A stretch of 64,000 nucleotides of DNA from Roseimaritima multifibrata (GCF_007741495.1 NZ_CP036262.1:6696001-6760000); one strand, 5' to 3'. Positions 33,964-43,971 are shown, counted from the first letter of the stretch. Program-made: numbers and translations. The notes: generated by a model not told the origin, from the letters alone.

Positions 33964-35073
33964 ATGGCGAACTCCTCAAGCTCCTCAAGCTCCTCAAACC
34001 TCTTGAACTCCTCAAACCTCTCGCACTATGGCGTTCGCACCATTCGCTTTGCGGCGATCGGATGCATCGGAGCTGTTGTCTGTTTGCTTACCGATGCGGC
34101 ACCGCTGACGGCTCAGGAGCCTAAAGCCCCGGCTTGGATCCAGGAGCAGTTCGGAATCCAATTATCGAACCGCCGCGATAACGGTTCGATGATGAAGCTG
34201 GTAACGCCTCTTTCCGTTCAGGCAGGACAGGCGACCGTACAGGTTCTGTCCAACGGCAAACCGGTCGCCTTGGGCGCGATCGTGGCAACCGACGGGTACG
34301 TCCTGACCAAGCGAAGCGAACTGAGTGCCGATCCGCTTCGAGTCCGTTTAGCCGACGGACGATTATTTCACGCCCGGATCGCAGCAGTACGACGATCGAC
34401 CGATCTAGCCCTTCTGCATATCGACGAAGTCCGCAAACTTCCCCGCGTCGATTTTGATACCGAAGAACCTGAAATCGGCAGCTTTCTTGTCAGCGCCGGA
34501 CGAGGCAAAACACCAATCGGGTTAGGGGTTGTCGGAGCGGTTCCACGCGCCATCGACCACAAGGGACGGTTGGGCGTCGCCCTCCAGAACGACAGCCGAG
34601 GGCAAGCCCGCGTCGACGTCGTCTGGCCCGATAGCGGAGCGGATGAAGCGGGCGTGCTACGCGGCGACCGAATCATTGCGGTCAACGGACATGAGGAAAC
34701 GGGGCAACAGCAAGTGATCCTCGCACTGCGGGGACTCTATCCAGGCGAAACCGTTCACTTAACCCTTCAGCGAGAAGAATCGACCGTCGAAGTCGAGGCT
34801 CAGATTCGCGATTTCCGACTGATGCAAGAATCGGAAAACGAAGTTCGAGTCAACGGCGCCCGCAGCCTTCGGCTGAGCGGATTCGACCGAGTCCTCCAAC
34901 ACGACACGGTCCTAGAACCCGACCAATGTGGAGGCCCCGTGCTCGACACCAGCGGGAAAGTGGTCGGATTAAACATCGCCCGAGCCGGCCGGATCGTCAG
35001 CTACGCACTTCCCGGATCGATCATCCGCCCCCAGCTGATCGAAATGCTCCAAGAAGCCAGAGCCCAAAAGTAA
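33964..35073 (+). CDS. Catalytically dead HtrA-like protein with PDZ nested in the protease fold
   Basis: A 369-residue exported protein. The Ser-rich N-terminus comes from a 9-nt repeat (33968-34019), and a signal anchor follows (FAAIGCIGAVVCLLTDAAPLTAQ). Numbered from a 373-residue upstream GTG frame, the first beta-barrel half shows VATDGYVLTKRSEL, with Lys-Arg where the catalytic His would be, and RRSTDLALLHID, which keeps the Asp (151). A PDZ-like segment (about 205-285, VVWPDSGADEAGVLRGDRIIAVNG) comes next. The second barrel half comes only after it, ending LEPDQCGGPVLDTSGKVVGLNI with Cys326 in place of Ser. It therefore lacks the serine-protease triad and probably binds peptides. It may regulate or assist the active protease just upstream. 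Confidence 0.82.
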   Translation: MANSSSSSSSSNLLNSSNLSHYGVRTIRFAAIGCIGAVVCLLTDAAPLTAQEPKAPAWIQEQFGIQLSNRRDNGSMMKLVTPLSVQAGQATVQVLSNGKPVALGAIVATDGYVLTKRSELSADPLRVRLADGRLFHARIAAVRRSTDLALLHIDEVRKLPRVDFDTEEPEIGSFLVSAGRGKTPIGLGVVGAVPRAIDHKGRLGVALQNDSRGQARVDVVWPDSGADEAGVLRGDRIIAVNGHEETGQQQVILALRGLYPGETVHLTLQREESTVEVEAQIRDFRLMQESENEVRVNGARSLRLSGFDRVLQHDTVLEPDQCGGPVLDTSGKVVGLNIARAGRIVSYALPGSIIRPQLIEMLQEARAQK

Positions 35074-35079
35074 ACAGCA

Positions 35080-36003
35080 CAGCTCCGCGATTCGTAGCTC
35101 CGCCTCTCCGAGGTGGAGAATGCAGCAAGCACGAGTCTCGGAGAGACTCTACTACGTGCTATTTCCATACGACCGATTGCAGCTCTCAAAGGGAACGCGG
35201 CGAAATGGCGCTTAGAAAGTAGGCCGGATCAAAGAGCGACAGCGATGCAGCTCCGGCGGACGTACCCCGCCTCTCCGAGGCGGAGAATGCAGCAAGCACG
35301 AGTCTCGGAGAGACTCTACTACGTGCTATTTCCATACGACCGATTGCAGCTCTCAAAGGGGACGCGGCGAAATAGCGCTTAGAAAGTAGGCCGGATCAAA
35401 GAGCGACAGCGATGCAGCTCCGGCGGTCGCACCCCGCAGCTCCGCGATTCGTAGCTCCGCCTCTCCGAGGCGGAGAATGCAGCAAGCACGAGTCTCGGAG
35501 AGACTCTACTACGTGCTATTTCCATACGACCGATTGCAGCTCTCAAAGGGGACGCGGCGAAATGGCGCTTAGAAAGTAGGCCGGATCAAAGAGCGACAGC
35601 GATACAGCTCCGGCGGACGCACCCCGCAGCTCCGCGATTCGTAGCTCCGCCTCTCCGAGGCGGAGAATGCAGCAAGCACGAGTCTCGGAGAGACTCTACT
35701 ACGTGCTATTTCCATACGACCGATTGCAGCTCTCAAAGGGGACCCGGCGAAATAGCGTTTAGAAAGTAGGCCGGATCAAAGAGCGACAGCGATGCAGCTC
35801 CGGCGGACGCACCCCGCAGCTCCGCGATTCGTAACTCCGCCTCTCCGAGGCGGAGAATACAGCAAGCACGAGTCTCGGAGAGACTCTACTACGTGCTATT
35901 TCCATACGACCGATTGCAGCTCTCAAAGGGGACCCGGCGAAATGGCGTTTAGAAAGTAGGCCGGATCAAAGAGCGACAGCGATGCAGCTCCGGCGGACGC
36001 GTT
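35080..36003. repeat. Family A tandem array, five to six units of 167-190 bp
   Basis: GGCCGGATCAAAGAGCGACA recurs at 35222, 35389, 35579, 35769 and 35959 (spacings 167, 190, 190, 190). Each unit holds CAGCTCCGCGATTCGTAGCT, CTCCGCCTCTCCGAGGCGGA, the AGCACG-AGTCTC-GGA-GAGACT-CTACTA-CGTGCT hairpin, CATACGACCGATTGCAGCTC and the GCCGGA...TCCGGC module. The 1.17-kb gap 35074-36241 lies between convergent genes and holds only this array and the next repeat. Confidence 0.93.
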
Positions 36004-36026
36004 AAGAATAAGCAAGCAAATCCTTG

Positions 36027-36240
36027 CTCCCCTCGCCCTCAAAACAAGCTCGCTCAAAACAGGTTTGACATCAAATCAACGGGTCGCCAGCCAGTTCAAT
36101 TAACTGCGATTCAAGAGCTTGTTTTGGGGGAGAGGGGGCAGACAGAGCTGGGCAAGACATGACATAACCGTGTGAAATACGAAACATTCACCGCGTCTTC
36201 ACCGCAAAATCGCTGCGAGAAAATCCCCCCCTCTCAAAAC
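36027..36240 (+). repeat. Family D element, second long copy
   Basis: Blocks CTCCCCTCGCCCTCAAAACA, GTTTGACATCAAATCAACGG, CTTGTTTTGGGGGAGAGGGG, GACATGACATAACCGTGTGA and ATTCACCGCGTCTTCACCGC match the copy at 23821 in the same order. It ends just before the stop codon of the alpha/beta hydrolase. The G-run is shorter (GGGGGAGAGGGGG). Confidence 0.85.
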
Positions 36241-36241
36241 C

Positions 36242-37078
36242 TCACTTGCCCTCTTGCGTACCGAAGATCCACTCCAGCTCGGCGTAATATTCTCCGGCAT
36301 CTTTTTCTTCAGGGACCTCGTGATGCTCCAGACCTTCCCAGACAACCAGTCGATGCGGCCCGGCGTAAGCTTGCCGGACCTTTGCCTGGAGCTCCGGCGG
36401 CACCAATGAATCGCCGCTGCACTGAACAAACAAGGCGGGGGCAGTGCACTTAGGAGCTGTCTGCAGAATATCGAGCGCCGCGGGAATCCCGCGGCCGACC
36501 CAACGTGCCGGCAAGCGAATCAGCGACTGATACAAACGTGAACGCTGGCGAGTCGCCACATTCAAAATCGTCGCAGAAAGAGGAGGCGGATTTCGCAAGA
36601 CCAACCCATCCACTTCGCGGTTAGCTGCCAGCCACATCGCGACCGCACACCCCAGGCTATTGCCCATCAAGACCACACGAGTCTTTTCGCCTCGCCTCAT
36701 TTTTGTGACGGCATCAAAGAACGCAAGCGAAGCGACCGGTAGCTTTTTCAAAGAGGCCTTCCCCGAACTGCCACCATACCCCGGAGGATTCCAAGTCCAA
36801 ACTTCACTCGTTCCACTAAAACGAACCGCCGAAGGCAAAGCGGGCGAACGTTCCGCACGCCCACCGGTCCCGGGCAGCTTCAGAACCAACAGATCAGGAA
36901 AGAGGCCCTCGGCGATCCGCTGGGGATCGACGTGAGCAAAAGCTTCGATCGACTTCGACGATTTTCCAGCGGGCAATTGGAAACGAACCTGAGCCCCCGA
37001 ATCGATCGCATGCGAAGTCGGTCGCAAAACAAATCGCCCCGCCAACCAAGTCGCCAACCGGCCTCCCTCACCCGCCAT
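36242..37078 (-). CDS. Alpha/beta hydrolase (serine hydrolase fold)
   Basis: A 278-residue protein from the ATG at 37078; the longer frame would run into a tRNA and terminator. VVLMGNSLGCAVAMWLA is the nucleophile elbow (GNSLG), WNPPGYGGSSGK is the oxyanion-loop region, and FVQCSGDSLVPPELQ and WEGLEHHEVPEE give the acid and His candidates. The nearest known group is FrsA-like or lysophospholipase-like hydrolases, so the substrate is unknown. No signal peptide is seen. It is preceded by a tRNA and terminator, so it has its own transcript start. Confidence 0.82.
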   Translation of the reverse strand: MAGEGGRLATWLAGRFVLRPTSHAIDSGAQVRFQLPAGKSSKSIEAFAHVDPQRIAEGLFPDLLVLKLPGTGGRAERSPALPSAVRFSGTSEVWTWNPPGYGGSSGKASLKKLPVASLAFFDAVTKMRRGEKTRVVLMGNSLGCAVAMWLAANREVDGLVLRNPPPLSATILNVATRQRSRLYQSLIRLPARWVGRGIPAALDILQTAPKCTAPALFVQCSGDSLVPPELQAKVRQAYAGPHRLVVWEGLEHHEVPEEKDAGEYYAELEWIFGTQEGK

Positions 37079-37139
37079 ATGCACTTCTCCCACCGAAACA
37101 GAAATCAAACAAAAGGCGACCCTCGGCCCAACCTCCAAT

Positions 37140-37173
37140 AAAAAAGCCCCTGTCTTCCAAAGGAATACAGGGG
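37140..37173 (-). terminator. Intrinsic terminator of the CAU tRNA gene
   Basis: On the minus strand GCCCCTGT pairs with ACAGGGGC around an inner TTCC/GGAA stem and a TTT loop, followed by six T. It lies 4 nt after the tRNA end. This is the clearest rho-independent terminator in the window. Confidence 0.88.
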
Positions 37174-37176
37174 CGA

Positions 37177-37250
37177 TAGGCCAGGCAGGACTCGAACCCG
37201 CGACCAAGGAATTATGAGTTCCCTGCTCTAACCGACTGAGCTACTGGCCC
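37177..37250 (-). tRNA. tRNA with CAU anticodon (elongator Met or Ile2)
   Basis: 74 nt fold normally: acceptor GGGCCAG with CTGGCCT (first pair G-U), a D-arm containing AGCTCAGTCGGTTAGAGC, anticodon stem GGGAA/TTCCT around CTCATAA (anticodon CAT) and T-arm GCGGG-TTCGAGT-CCTGC. It lacks the three G-C pairs of initiator tRNA. The stretch after the anticodon (TTGGTCGC) resembles the lysidine-modified Ile2 tRNA of E. coli as much as elongator Met, so identity is left open. Confidence 0.9.
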
Positions 37251-37516
37251 TCTTTGCGTTCGCATTCTACGCAATCCATCCGGATCCATGAAGACGCTGA
37301 GGGCTTGAGACGAAAATCTTCTCTCAATTCAAAAAAAATCTTCCCCGCCCAAATCTGCTGGGACCACGCTCCGGCTTCTCCTTAACTGCTGCTTGAACTC
37401 CGGTGGGAACCTGCTAACAGCGGACTTCTTCGCCATAGATCAAACCCGCCTTAATTAGCAACGCTAATGAACATGCGACACAAGGATTTAGTTTACGAAT
37501 AATTTACGTCGCAAAT

Positions 37517-37544
37517 TTGCAGCCTTGCACCAACGATCTATATT
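37517..37544 (+). promoter_or_regulatory. Possible sigma70-type promoter before the DUF1559 gene
   Basis: TTGCAG (37517-37522), 16-bp spacer, TATATT (37539-37544). This implies a leader of about 240 nt before the ATG at 37787. Planctomycete promoters are poorly characterised, so this is only a candidate. Confidence 0.3.
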
Positions 37545-37649
37545 GTATTCTAGGCTCAACGACGGCCCCGGTTTTGGCGATGAAGCTTAGGACTTCACTC
37601 CATTGAGCAGGGGGTTCGCAACCTGCCAATTGACCGTTAAGGGCGAGTC

Positions 37650-37679
37650 AAAATCACACCAGCTAATGGTAATGATTTT
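37650..37679 (+). other. AT-rich hairpin in the long leader of the DUF1559 gene
   Basis: AAAATCA pairs with TGATTTT, with an inner ACCA/TGGT around GCTAA. It lies in the 536-bp gap 37251-37786, which otherwise shows no gene. It could be a weak terminator or a leader structure. Confidence 0.35.
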
Positions 37680-37786
37680 ACCCCACGCGGCCTCTGAGAT
37701 TTGTTATTGTCTGTTTGATTTGTTTGTTTCCCTCCGCTACTGAATCACGGCATTCCTACCTCCGTGATTCGCAAAGGACTGACACC

Positions 37787-38737
37787 ATGCCCTCACTTAC
37801 GTTGGCTCGGGTACCGCAGCGCAAAGCGTTTACCCTCGTTGAATTACTTGTTGTGATTGCCATCATTGGCGTCTTGGTTGGCTTGCTGCTCCCCGCCGTT
37901 CAAGCAGCCCGCGAAGCTGCCCGACGGATGCAGTGCAGCAACAACCTGAAGCAGCTTGGCTTGGCCATGCACAACTATCACGACACCTACGTGAAATTCC
38001 CTACCGGTGGTATCGCAAAAGGCGGATACTTCATCGGTTGGCCAGCTCGCCTATTCGATTACATCGAGCAAGGCAATCGTCTGGACCTCATCGACACCTT
38101 CACCCCTGGAGCTCTTGTAACCATTCAACCCTATCGATTCACGACGGCACCTCACAACGGTAGTCACGAAATTTTCTCGTCCCCAATGCCCAGCTACATC
38201 TGCCCGTCATCCCCATTGGGTGACCAGGCCAACGCCGCTGGTCAGATTGGCATCAAGCAAGCGGCCCTGCATTACCGGGCTAACGCTGGATCGATCAATG
38301 TTGGAATGGTTGCCGGTTCGGCTTCCTCTCGAGATTACAGTACCTCGGGCGTGATTTATCCCCTCAGTGACACTCGGTTTGCATCGATTACCGATGGCAC
38401 CAGTTCGACCTTGCTGTTCGGCGAAACGTCGGCGCAATTGGACTGGACCGATGGCCAACTGAACGGATGGGGCGGGATCCTGCCTTGGACCTGGGGCTTC
38501 TATCAGTACTCAGCCGGCGGTGGCTTCCTGCAAATTGACAACAAATACGTTCAATTCCCAATCAATTACTCGGGATCCTTCAACACCAACGCGACTCCTT
38601 ACCGCAGTGCTCATCCCAGCGGAGCCCAGTTCAGTTTTGCGGACGGTAGCACCCACTTCCTTTCAGAGACGATCAACATGAACGTCCTGCACGGGCTAGC
38701 GACTGCGAATCAAGGCGAAATTGTCCAACTGCCGTAA
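37787..38737 (+). CDS. DUF1559 prepilin-type secreted protein
   Basis: A 316-residue planctomycete-type pseudopilin. [28 protein letters not shown] (from about residue 12) is a type IV pilin cleavage and N-methylation motif with Ala in place of Gly before the cut. It is followed by [27 protein letters not shown], the DUF1559 core. The C-terminus has [19 protein letters not shown], the conserved family end (DG-x-H/V-FL). Planctomycetes carry tens to hundreds of paralogs; the function is unknown, with processing by prepilin peptidase expected. The ATG at 37787 is preferred over an upstream frame. A lipoprotein gene follows after 35 bp, a common pairing. Confidence 0.92.
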   Translation: MPSLTLARVPQRKAFTLVELLVVIAIIGVLVGLLLPAVQAAREAARRMQCSNNLKQLGLAMHNYHDTYVKFPTGGIAKGGYFIGWPARLFDYIEQGNRLDLIDTFTPGALVTIQPYRFTTAPHNGSHEIFSSPMPSYICPSSPLGDQANAAGQIGIKQAALHYRANAGSINVGMVAGSASSRDYSTSGVIYPLSDTRFASITDGTSSTLLFGETSAQLDWTDGQLNGWGGILPWTWGFYQYSAGGGFLQIDNKYVQFPINYSGSFNTNATPYRSAHPSGAQFSFADGSTHFLSETINMNVLHGLATANQGEIVQLP

Positions 38738-38772
38738 AGCCTTCCTTCGCCTCCTCAACTGGTACCTACCGA

Positions 38773-39225
38773 ATGAACTACCTAAATCGATTTTATAAAA
38801 CCGCGACTGCGGCAAGGTATTTTACCCTTTCGCTTTCCGCAGCCCTGATGCTTACAGCGGTCGGCTGTGGGCCTCCAGCCAATGAATTCCCAACGGCTCC
38901 CACCAAAGGGATCGTGACCTACAAAGGTGCTCCGGTACCAACAGGCACGGTAATGCTGACGCCTGTTGGCAACGGCCCGCCCGCAACGGGCAACCTTGCG
39001 GAAGACGGCACCTTTGTCCTGAAATCTTACGGGGAAGACGACGGTGCGGTCATTGGAGAGCACGGGGTGACGATCACCGCCCTGGAAATGGGCAGCGGAC
39101 TGCCGGAGGATATTGCTTCCGAACCGAAACAACTAATCCCTCAGCAGTACGGCAACGCCAACAAATCGGGCCTGACGGCCACGATCACCGAAGGCGACAA
39201 CATGCTTGAATTCCATTTGGAATAA
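38773..39225 (+). CDS. Small transthyretin-like lipoprotein
   Basis: A 150-residue protein. The signal region (about 17-31) ends in a lipobox LTAVGC with Cys32. The mature domain (IVTYKGAPVPTGTVMLTPVGNGPPATGNLAEDGTFVLKSYGEDDGAVIGEHGVTI) is a beta-sandwich of the carboxypeptidase-regulatory-like kind. Such proteins regularly follow DUF1559 genes in planctomycetes. It is predicted to be anchored to a membrane by the lipid-modified Cys; which membrane, and its binding partner, are unknown. Confidence 0.85.
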   Translation: MNYLNRFYKTATAARYFTLSLSAALMLTAVGCGPPANEFPTAPTKGIVTYKGAPVPTGTVMLTPVGNGPPATGNLAEDGTFVLKSYGEDDGAVIGEHGVTITALEMGSGLPEDIASEPKQLIPQQYGNANKSGLTATITEGDNMLEFHLE

Positions 39226-39258
39226 GCCTGTTGCCGCCGTGATGTAGCGACCGCGAAG

Positions 39259-41340
39259 CTATTCGTTACGGATGGAAATACTATCCAACCGACCTTCGAA
39301 ATTCGCTTCGTTGTCACTGCGTCCGCCAAAGAAGACGTGAGGTATCGTGCCACTGTTGGCCGATACCGTGGCGGTCAATTCAGGTGCCTCTGCACCGTTC
39401 AAGTAAACGTTTACTTGATCCCCTTTGCGAACCATTCGAACTCGGTTCCAAGTCCAACGCTCAAGCGGCGTCGATCCGACAACAACGTCACCGTTACCTT
39501 GCTGGAAGATCAAACACCCCGGCTTAGAGGCAGTCCCGCCAATCCCAAGGTGTTCGCCCTGCTCAGAAAGGGCATCATCATGGTCGCGAGAAAAGATCCA
39601 TCCAGTCGTTTCACGCCCCTCGTTTGGCATCCCATTCCAGACACTCACCTGCACGGAATAGTCGCCAGACAGATTATCCAGGCTGGTCCTCATTCGCCCG
39701 CCAGCAAAGTGGGCAGCTCGCCCCTGTGCGCGAATGTTTGGTTCGGCAGCGGGATCCGCCCCTTCTAGAAAGAACACGACTCCGTCTTCATAAGTCGCAC
39801 TGCGTTGAGCGCCCGACGCGTCGACGGCGGTTGGTCCTGCGAATTCATCCAACCGCCAAAACGCCAGCGGTTTCTCCTTTAACAACGCTTGCTCATGATC
39901 GCTAAAGGGAGCGGCGTAGGTCTGCCGAGGCTTACCGGCAACCGTTTCCAACAGCGATAACCCTGTGGCAGCAATGCGAGGTTCGGCGGTCACTTCCAGA
40001 CCTGCAGAGCGTGCGGCCCAGGTGTTATACCCACCGAGAATATGTTGCTCGGGAGGAGGAATGTAACCGTCACCACCATTGGCCAATTCGATCACGATGG
40101 TCTTCGCCAGCGGGCTTTGGAACTTCAGTTTCAAGCCGGTCAACGCATAGGTTTCGTTAGGCGTCGTGGCGATCCCGATTTCACCGATTCGGATCGCCTG
40201 CACGACCACTTCGGTCTCCTGCATTTGATGCAAAGCAATTTGCTCGCGAGCATAAACCTGCTCGGTAGTCTTAAGAGGGTTGTCCCCCAGATCGGCCATA
40301 ATTTTCTCGGCCCATTCCAATCGCTGTTTGGTGGGAACGCGATACTTCATCGGTAACCGTTGCTCGGCCATCTCCAGATCCGCGTCGGCGTCATACTTCA
40401 CCGTTTGATACGTATCCATCGCGATGTCGACCAAGGCGTCTGTGTAGGACTGGATCGTGTACTGAGGTTGCTGATCCTCAGGAATCGTATAATCGCGACG
40501 CCAAATATCGCCACTGCAACCGTGCGACATGATCACCACAGGCGACACGGCCTGCGAATCATTTACCTCGTCTGCCAAGCGATCCTGAATGGCGTTGCAA
40601 AACAAACCAAAATAGTCGGCACTGATCGGTGTATCACTGAAATAGTGCATCGAGTAATTAGCAAGCACAGCTAAAGGGCTGCCGTCCAAAGCCTGAAACG
40701 CGATCAGCGAAAGCTCTGGATCCTCAGGCCCTGAGGGGCCCGTCACATTATCCCAATTCTTCGCCGAATGCATGTTCGCGCGGACCGTCGGATTACCAAA
40801 CGGATCGTTGTCCACACGGTCACTGCGGCGAACCCACCGTCGCAAAGCGGTGTATGGCTCGGCATCGCCAACGGCGAACCCGACTTTAGCGGGTTGCAAA
40901 TTCTTTTCTGCCTGGACGATCGCTTCCACCAATTTCTCACGAAAGAACGAGACATACGCTGTGTCGACATCGGTCCCCAACGCATTCATGCAGGATGGAG
41001 CGGTGTGAGTGTGCGTGGCCGAAATCATCATATGATCGGCGGAAATCTTTGTTCGTTTTGCGGCCAACTGTTTCGCGTCGTCCAGCAACGGACGGGGCAA
41101 CATGCAACTATCGACAACAACCATTGCCAAACGTTTCTGACCGTCATCGACAACGATAGCGCGAGCCGAAACGGGAGTGTTCACGCTGTCAGCGGTGCGT
41201 GACAACATTCCGCCGTTGACCAGAACCGGAAAGGTTGGCGGGGTCACGTCAACAATGGTCGCTCCAACTTGAAGCTCTGCAGCGGCGGGTTGCACCAGCC
41301 AACCCGCGAGCAATATGAGCAAAACAGGACGATAAATCAT
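39259..41340 (-). CDS. Neutral/alkaline ceramidase-domain protein with C-terminal LamG
   Basis: A 693-residue secreted protein with a signal peptide (1-21, VLLILLAGWLVQPAAA). The N-terminal domain (25-450) matches the neutral/alkaline non-lysosomal ceramidase family: GATIVDVTPP, ATHTHTAPSC (metal-binding His pair), NYSMHYFSDT and VIMSHGCSGDIWRRDY. A LamG/concanavalin-like domain (about 485-690, PLAFWRLDEFAGPTAVDASG...GRSDNEANFEGRLDSISIRN) follows. In planctomycetes such proteins are numerous and their substrates are uncertain, so ceramide amidase activity should not be assumed. The LamG tail suggests carbohydrate or surface binding. Confidence 0.87.
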   Translation of the reverse strand: MIYRPVLLILLAGWLVQPAAAELQVGATIVDVTPPTFPVLVNGGMLSRTADSVNTPVSARAIVVDDGQKRLAMVVVDSCMLPRPLLDDAKQLAAKRTKISADHMMISATHTHTAPSCMNALGTDVDTAYVSFFREKLVEAIVQAEKNLQPAKVGFAVGDAEPYTALRRWVRRSDRVDNDPFGNPTVRANMHSAKNWDNVTGPSGPEDPELSLIAFQALDGSPLAVLANYSMHYFSDTPISADYFGLFCNAIQDRLADEVNDSQAVSPVVIMSHGCSGDIWRRDYTIPEDQQPQYTIQSYTDALVDIAMDTYQTVKYDADADLEMAEQRLPMKYRVPTKQRLEWAEKIMADLGDNPLKTTEQVYAREQIALHQMQETEVVVQAIRIGEIGIATTPNETYALTGLKLKFQSPLAKTIVIELANGGDGYIPPPEQHILGGYNTWAARSAGLEVTAEPRIAATGLSLLETVAGKPRQTYAAPFSDHEQALLKEKPLAFWRLDEFAGPTAVDASGAQRSATYEDGVVFFLEGADPAAEPNIRAQGRAAHFAGGRMRTSLDNLSGDYSVQVSVWNGMPNEGRETTGWIFSRDHDDALSEQGEHLGIGGTASKPGCLIFQQGNGDVVVGSTPLERWTWNRVRMVRKGDQVNVYLNGAEAPELTATVSANSGTIPHVFFGGRSDNEANFEGRLDSISIRNE

Positions 41341-41401
41341 TTGGTAGGACTCAAAAGGTGGGAAGAAACAAAGTGGCGTCCATCAAGCAGGCGAGGACGC
41401 A

Positions 41402-42298
41402 CTACCTATCTGCAGAATCTCTTAGCAACGGAAAGAATCGACCGGCAAGTGGTTCGCCACATGCGATCGAATCGGCTCCCGCCAGCAACGGTTCGTCTGT
41501 CTGCGAGCAGACGCCGTCGCGAACAACGTTTAAGACCGTCGCTCGGCGCGGTCGATCGGTATGGTTTGCATAAGATCCGTGGACCATCAACGGGTGATGG
41601 AAAGTACATTCCCCCGCTTTTAATTCGATGGCAACGGGATGCTGGAACTGCTCCCACTGGGATTCGGACAAAACCTCCTGAATCGCCTCCATGTCGCCCG
41701 CCAATCCGGTGATCGGCAGCAGATCCCAACGTTGGCTTCCGGGGATGTACTGCAAACAACCGTTGTCGACCGAACTATCGTCCAGTCCGATCCAGCAGGT
41801 CAAATGGGCCATCGGCGTCGTTCGCGTCCAGTACGAATAATCTTGATGCCAGGCGACAACGCCTCCATGTTTTGCTGGTTTACAGAACAATTGGTCATGC
41901 CAAAAGCGGACGCTTCCCCCCAGCAATTGACTAGCAGGAACCGTGAAAGCAGGATTCCAAAGCAGGTCATGGAACCCCGGGCGCAGACGCCACGCACCGA
42001 GGGCATGAAACAAGACAGAATTCGGATCGGCCGATTCGTTGGTGTGATATTCATGCCACCACTGCGATCCGCTGTGCCCTGGCGAGAAGAATTCGCTTAG
42101 CTCTGCCCGCAATTGTTCAATTTGGTTGTCATCCAGGACCCGAATTCCGGCAAGGTACCCGTTCGTTTCAAAAAATTGGATTTGCTCCGCATCCAACAAA
42201 AACTGCGACAGCGGCGAATCTTGGACTTTCTTTAAGAAGGAAGAATCGACCGGCTGATGAAAGGAGGCATAGTCCGTAGCAGAATCTGTATTCATCAT
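41402..42298 (-). CDS. Phytanoyl-CoA dioxygenase (PhyH) family oxygenase
   Basis: A 298-residue Fe(II)/2-oxoglutarate dioxygenase. Iron ligands are His151-x-Asp153 in [11 protein letters not shown] and His240 in [12 protein letters not shown]. Arg250-251 in [10 protein letters not shown] is the 2-oxoglutarate-binding position. [24 protein letters not shown] is the family signature. It hydroxylates a small-molecule substrate. Its start overlaps the stop of the sulfatase upstream by 4 nt (42295-42298), so the two are one operon and probably act in the same catabolic route. Confidence 0.9.
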   Translation of the reverse strand: MMNTDSATDYASFHQPVDSSFLKKVQDSPLSQFLLDAEQIQFFETNGYLAGIRVLDDNQIEQLRAELSEFFSPGHSGSQWWHEYHTNESADPNSVLFHALGAWRLRPGFHDLLWNPAFTVPASQLLGGSVRFWHDQLFCKPAKHGGVVAWHQDYSYWTRTTPMAHLTCWIGLDDSSVDNGCLQYIPGSQRWDLLPITGLAGDMEAIQEVLSESQWEQFQHPVAIELKAGECTFHHPLMVHGSYANHTDRPRRATVLNVVRDGVCSQTDEPLLAGADSIACGEPLAGRFFPLLRDSADR

Positions 42299-43728
42299 TT
42301 TTTCCTTTGAGGTTCCTCGGCAAGTCCATCGGCCTGAAGGGTCGCCAGCATTTCTTGCACTCGAGCTGGGTGTTTTGCTGCCAAGTTCTTTTGCTCACCG
42401 ATATCTTCCGCCAGATTGTACAGACGCCAATCGCCACCGCGGTACTTTACCAGTTTCCAATCGCCCGATCGAACTCCGACGGACGTCTTCCCTTCACTGC
42501 TTCCCCAGTACAGGTAGTCATGCCGCTGCTGATTTTTGTGATCGCCTAACAAGGTCGGCAAATACGAAATTCCATCCGTATCGGCAGGCGCGGAAGCTCC
42601 GGCCAGTTCACACGCGGTGGGGAGAAAATCCCAGAAGGCCGAGGGAAGATCGGTCGTGGTTCCCGGAGCGATTTTGCCCGGCCATTTGGCGATCAGAGGA
42701 ACGCGGATCCCCCCTTCATGCATCGATCGCTTGATCCCCGTCAAAGGTCCGCTGCTTTGAAAAAACGTGGCATCATGATTCCCTTCTTGATGAGGCCCAT
42801 TATCGGAAGTAAAAATCACCAAGGTTTCTTCGTCAATCTTCAGCTCTTTCAGCAATCCGACCAACCGCCCGACGTCCCCATCCATGCGGGTCATCATCGC
42901 AGCAAACCCTTTTTCGGGATTGGGCCAATCGCGGTCGGCATAGATTCCATAATCGGGGACCTCCATCCCATCCTGGTTGACTCGACCACCTTCGTTGTTC
43001 GCGTGGGGAATCGTCCAGTGGATGTGTAACAGAAACGGATCTTGGTGATGGTCCCGCACGAATTGCAGAGCCTTCTCCGTCATGACGTCGTGGGAATAGG
43101 TCACCTTCTTGGCCGACACCCTGCCTCGTGCATTGGGGGCTGTACTAAGCTCATTCCCCGGCAACGTAACCTGTGTCTTGTTTTCCCACAGATAGGGTGG
43201 GTAATAGTTATGCGCGTTGCCTTGGTTCATATACCCAAACCAATAGTCAAATCCATTGTTGTTTGGATGGCCCGGGTTATCGATATCGGCAGGGGAATCG
43301 ACATTTCCCAAAGCCCACTTCCCTACCCCACCGGTGACATAGCCCTTCTGTTTCAACAACTGGGCAACCGTCGCTTCGGATCCGGTCAAAGATCGGCTTG
43401 CATTGCCAACCAACCCTGTATGGCCAACATGCTGACCGGTCCATAGCACCAACCGAGACGGTCGGCACACCGTATGCCCGGCGTAGTGGTCGGTGAACCG
43501 CAGCCCGTCGGCGGCCAGTTGATCAATATTAGGCGTCTGAACCACTTGCTGGCCGTAACACCCTAAGTCTCCGTACCCCAAGTCGTCCGTCATGATGTAA
43601 ATCACATTGGGCAACCGGCCGGGCGAGTCAGCTGCATGGGCATCGGTTCGCATACAAACGGTTAGCAGACCGGTTACCGCGGCCATTCCCCAAAAAACCA
43701 CCCCTGCGGGACGGGAGACACAGAACAT
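42295..43728 (-). CDS. Secreted formylglycine sulfatase
   Basis: A 477-residue arylsulfatase-type protein with an N-terminal signal (about 1-32). [19 protein letters not shown] gives the Asp metal ligands. [13 protein letters not shown] (Cys88) is the CxPSR motif whose Cys becomes formylglycine. GKWALGN and [10 protein letters not shown] complete the active site. The enzyme cleaves sulfate esters of carbohydrates. Its stop overlaps the PhyH gene start. Pirellulaceae carry very many sulfatases for algal polysaccharides, so this fits, but the substrate is not readable. Confidence 0.92.
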   Translation of the reverse strand: MFCVSRPAGVVFWGMAAVTGLLTVCMRTDAHAADSPGRLPNVIYIMTDDLGYGDLGCYGQQVVQTPNIDQLAADGLRFTDHYAGHTVCRPSRLVLWTGQHVGHTGLVGNASRSLTGSEATVAQLLKQKGYVTGGVGKWALGNVDSPADIDNPGHPNNNGFDYWFGYMNQGNAHNYYPPYLWENKTQVTLPGNELSTAPNARGRVSAKKVTYSHDVMTEKALQFVRDHHQDPFLLHIHWTIPHANNEGGRVNQDGMEVPDYGIYADRDWPNPEKGFAAMMTRMDGDVGRLVGLLKELKIDEETLVIFTSDNGPHQEGNHDATFFQSSGPLTGIKRSMHEGGIRVPLIAKWPGKIAPGTTTDLPSAFWDFLPTACELAGASAPADTDGISYLPTLLGDHKNQQRHDYLYWGSSEGKTSVGVRSGDWKLVKYRGGDWRLYNLAEDIGEQKNLAAKHPARVQEMLATLQADGLAEEPQRKK

Positions 43729-43971
43729 AGGAATTCCTGAACAATCGAGTCAAATGCTTGATGAATTGGTTTTCTATCCTACCAAGCCGGCGATCGTTCG
43801 GTGCAATTTCACCGCCTGCCATTACGACCATGCGAAGGGTGTGATTTCCATTTTCTCAGGGGGAGACCCGTTCTGCGGCCGCGGAAAGACTATGGCGACG
43901 ACCATTTGCCAGTAGAATGGACCGTAAACTTTACGCACTGCAATTGCTGGGAGCCTGTCTTGATCCACAAC

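Noticed and set aside
35080-36003. Possible CRISPR array because of regular 190-bp spacing
   Set aside because: Units are repeated in full, with no short repeat and unique spacers, and no cas genes lie nearby.
39259-41340. Calling the protein a true ceramidase
   Set aside because: Only the domain family is visible. In planctomycetes this domain is widespread in proteins of unknown substrate, so the enzyme name is not used.
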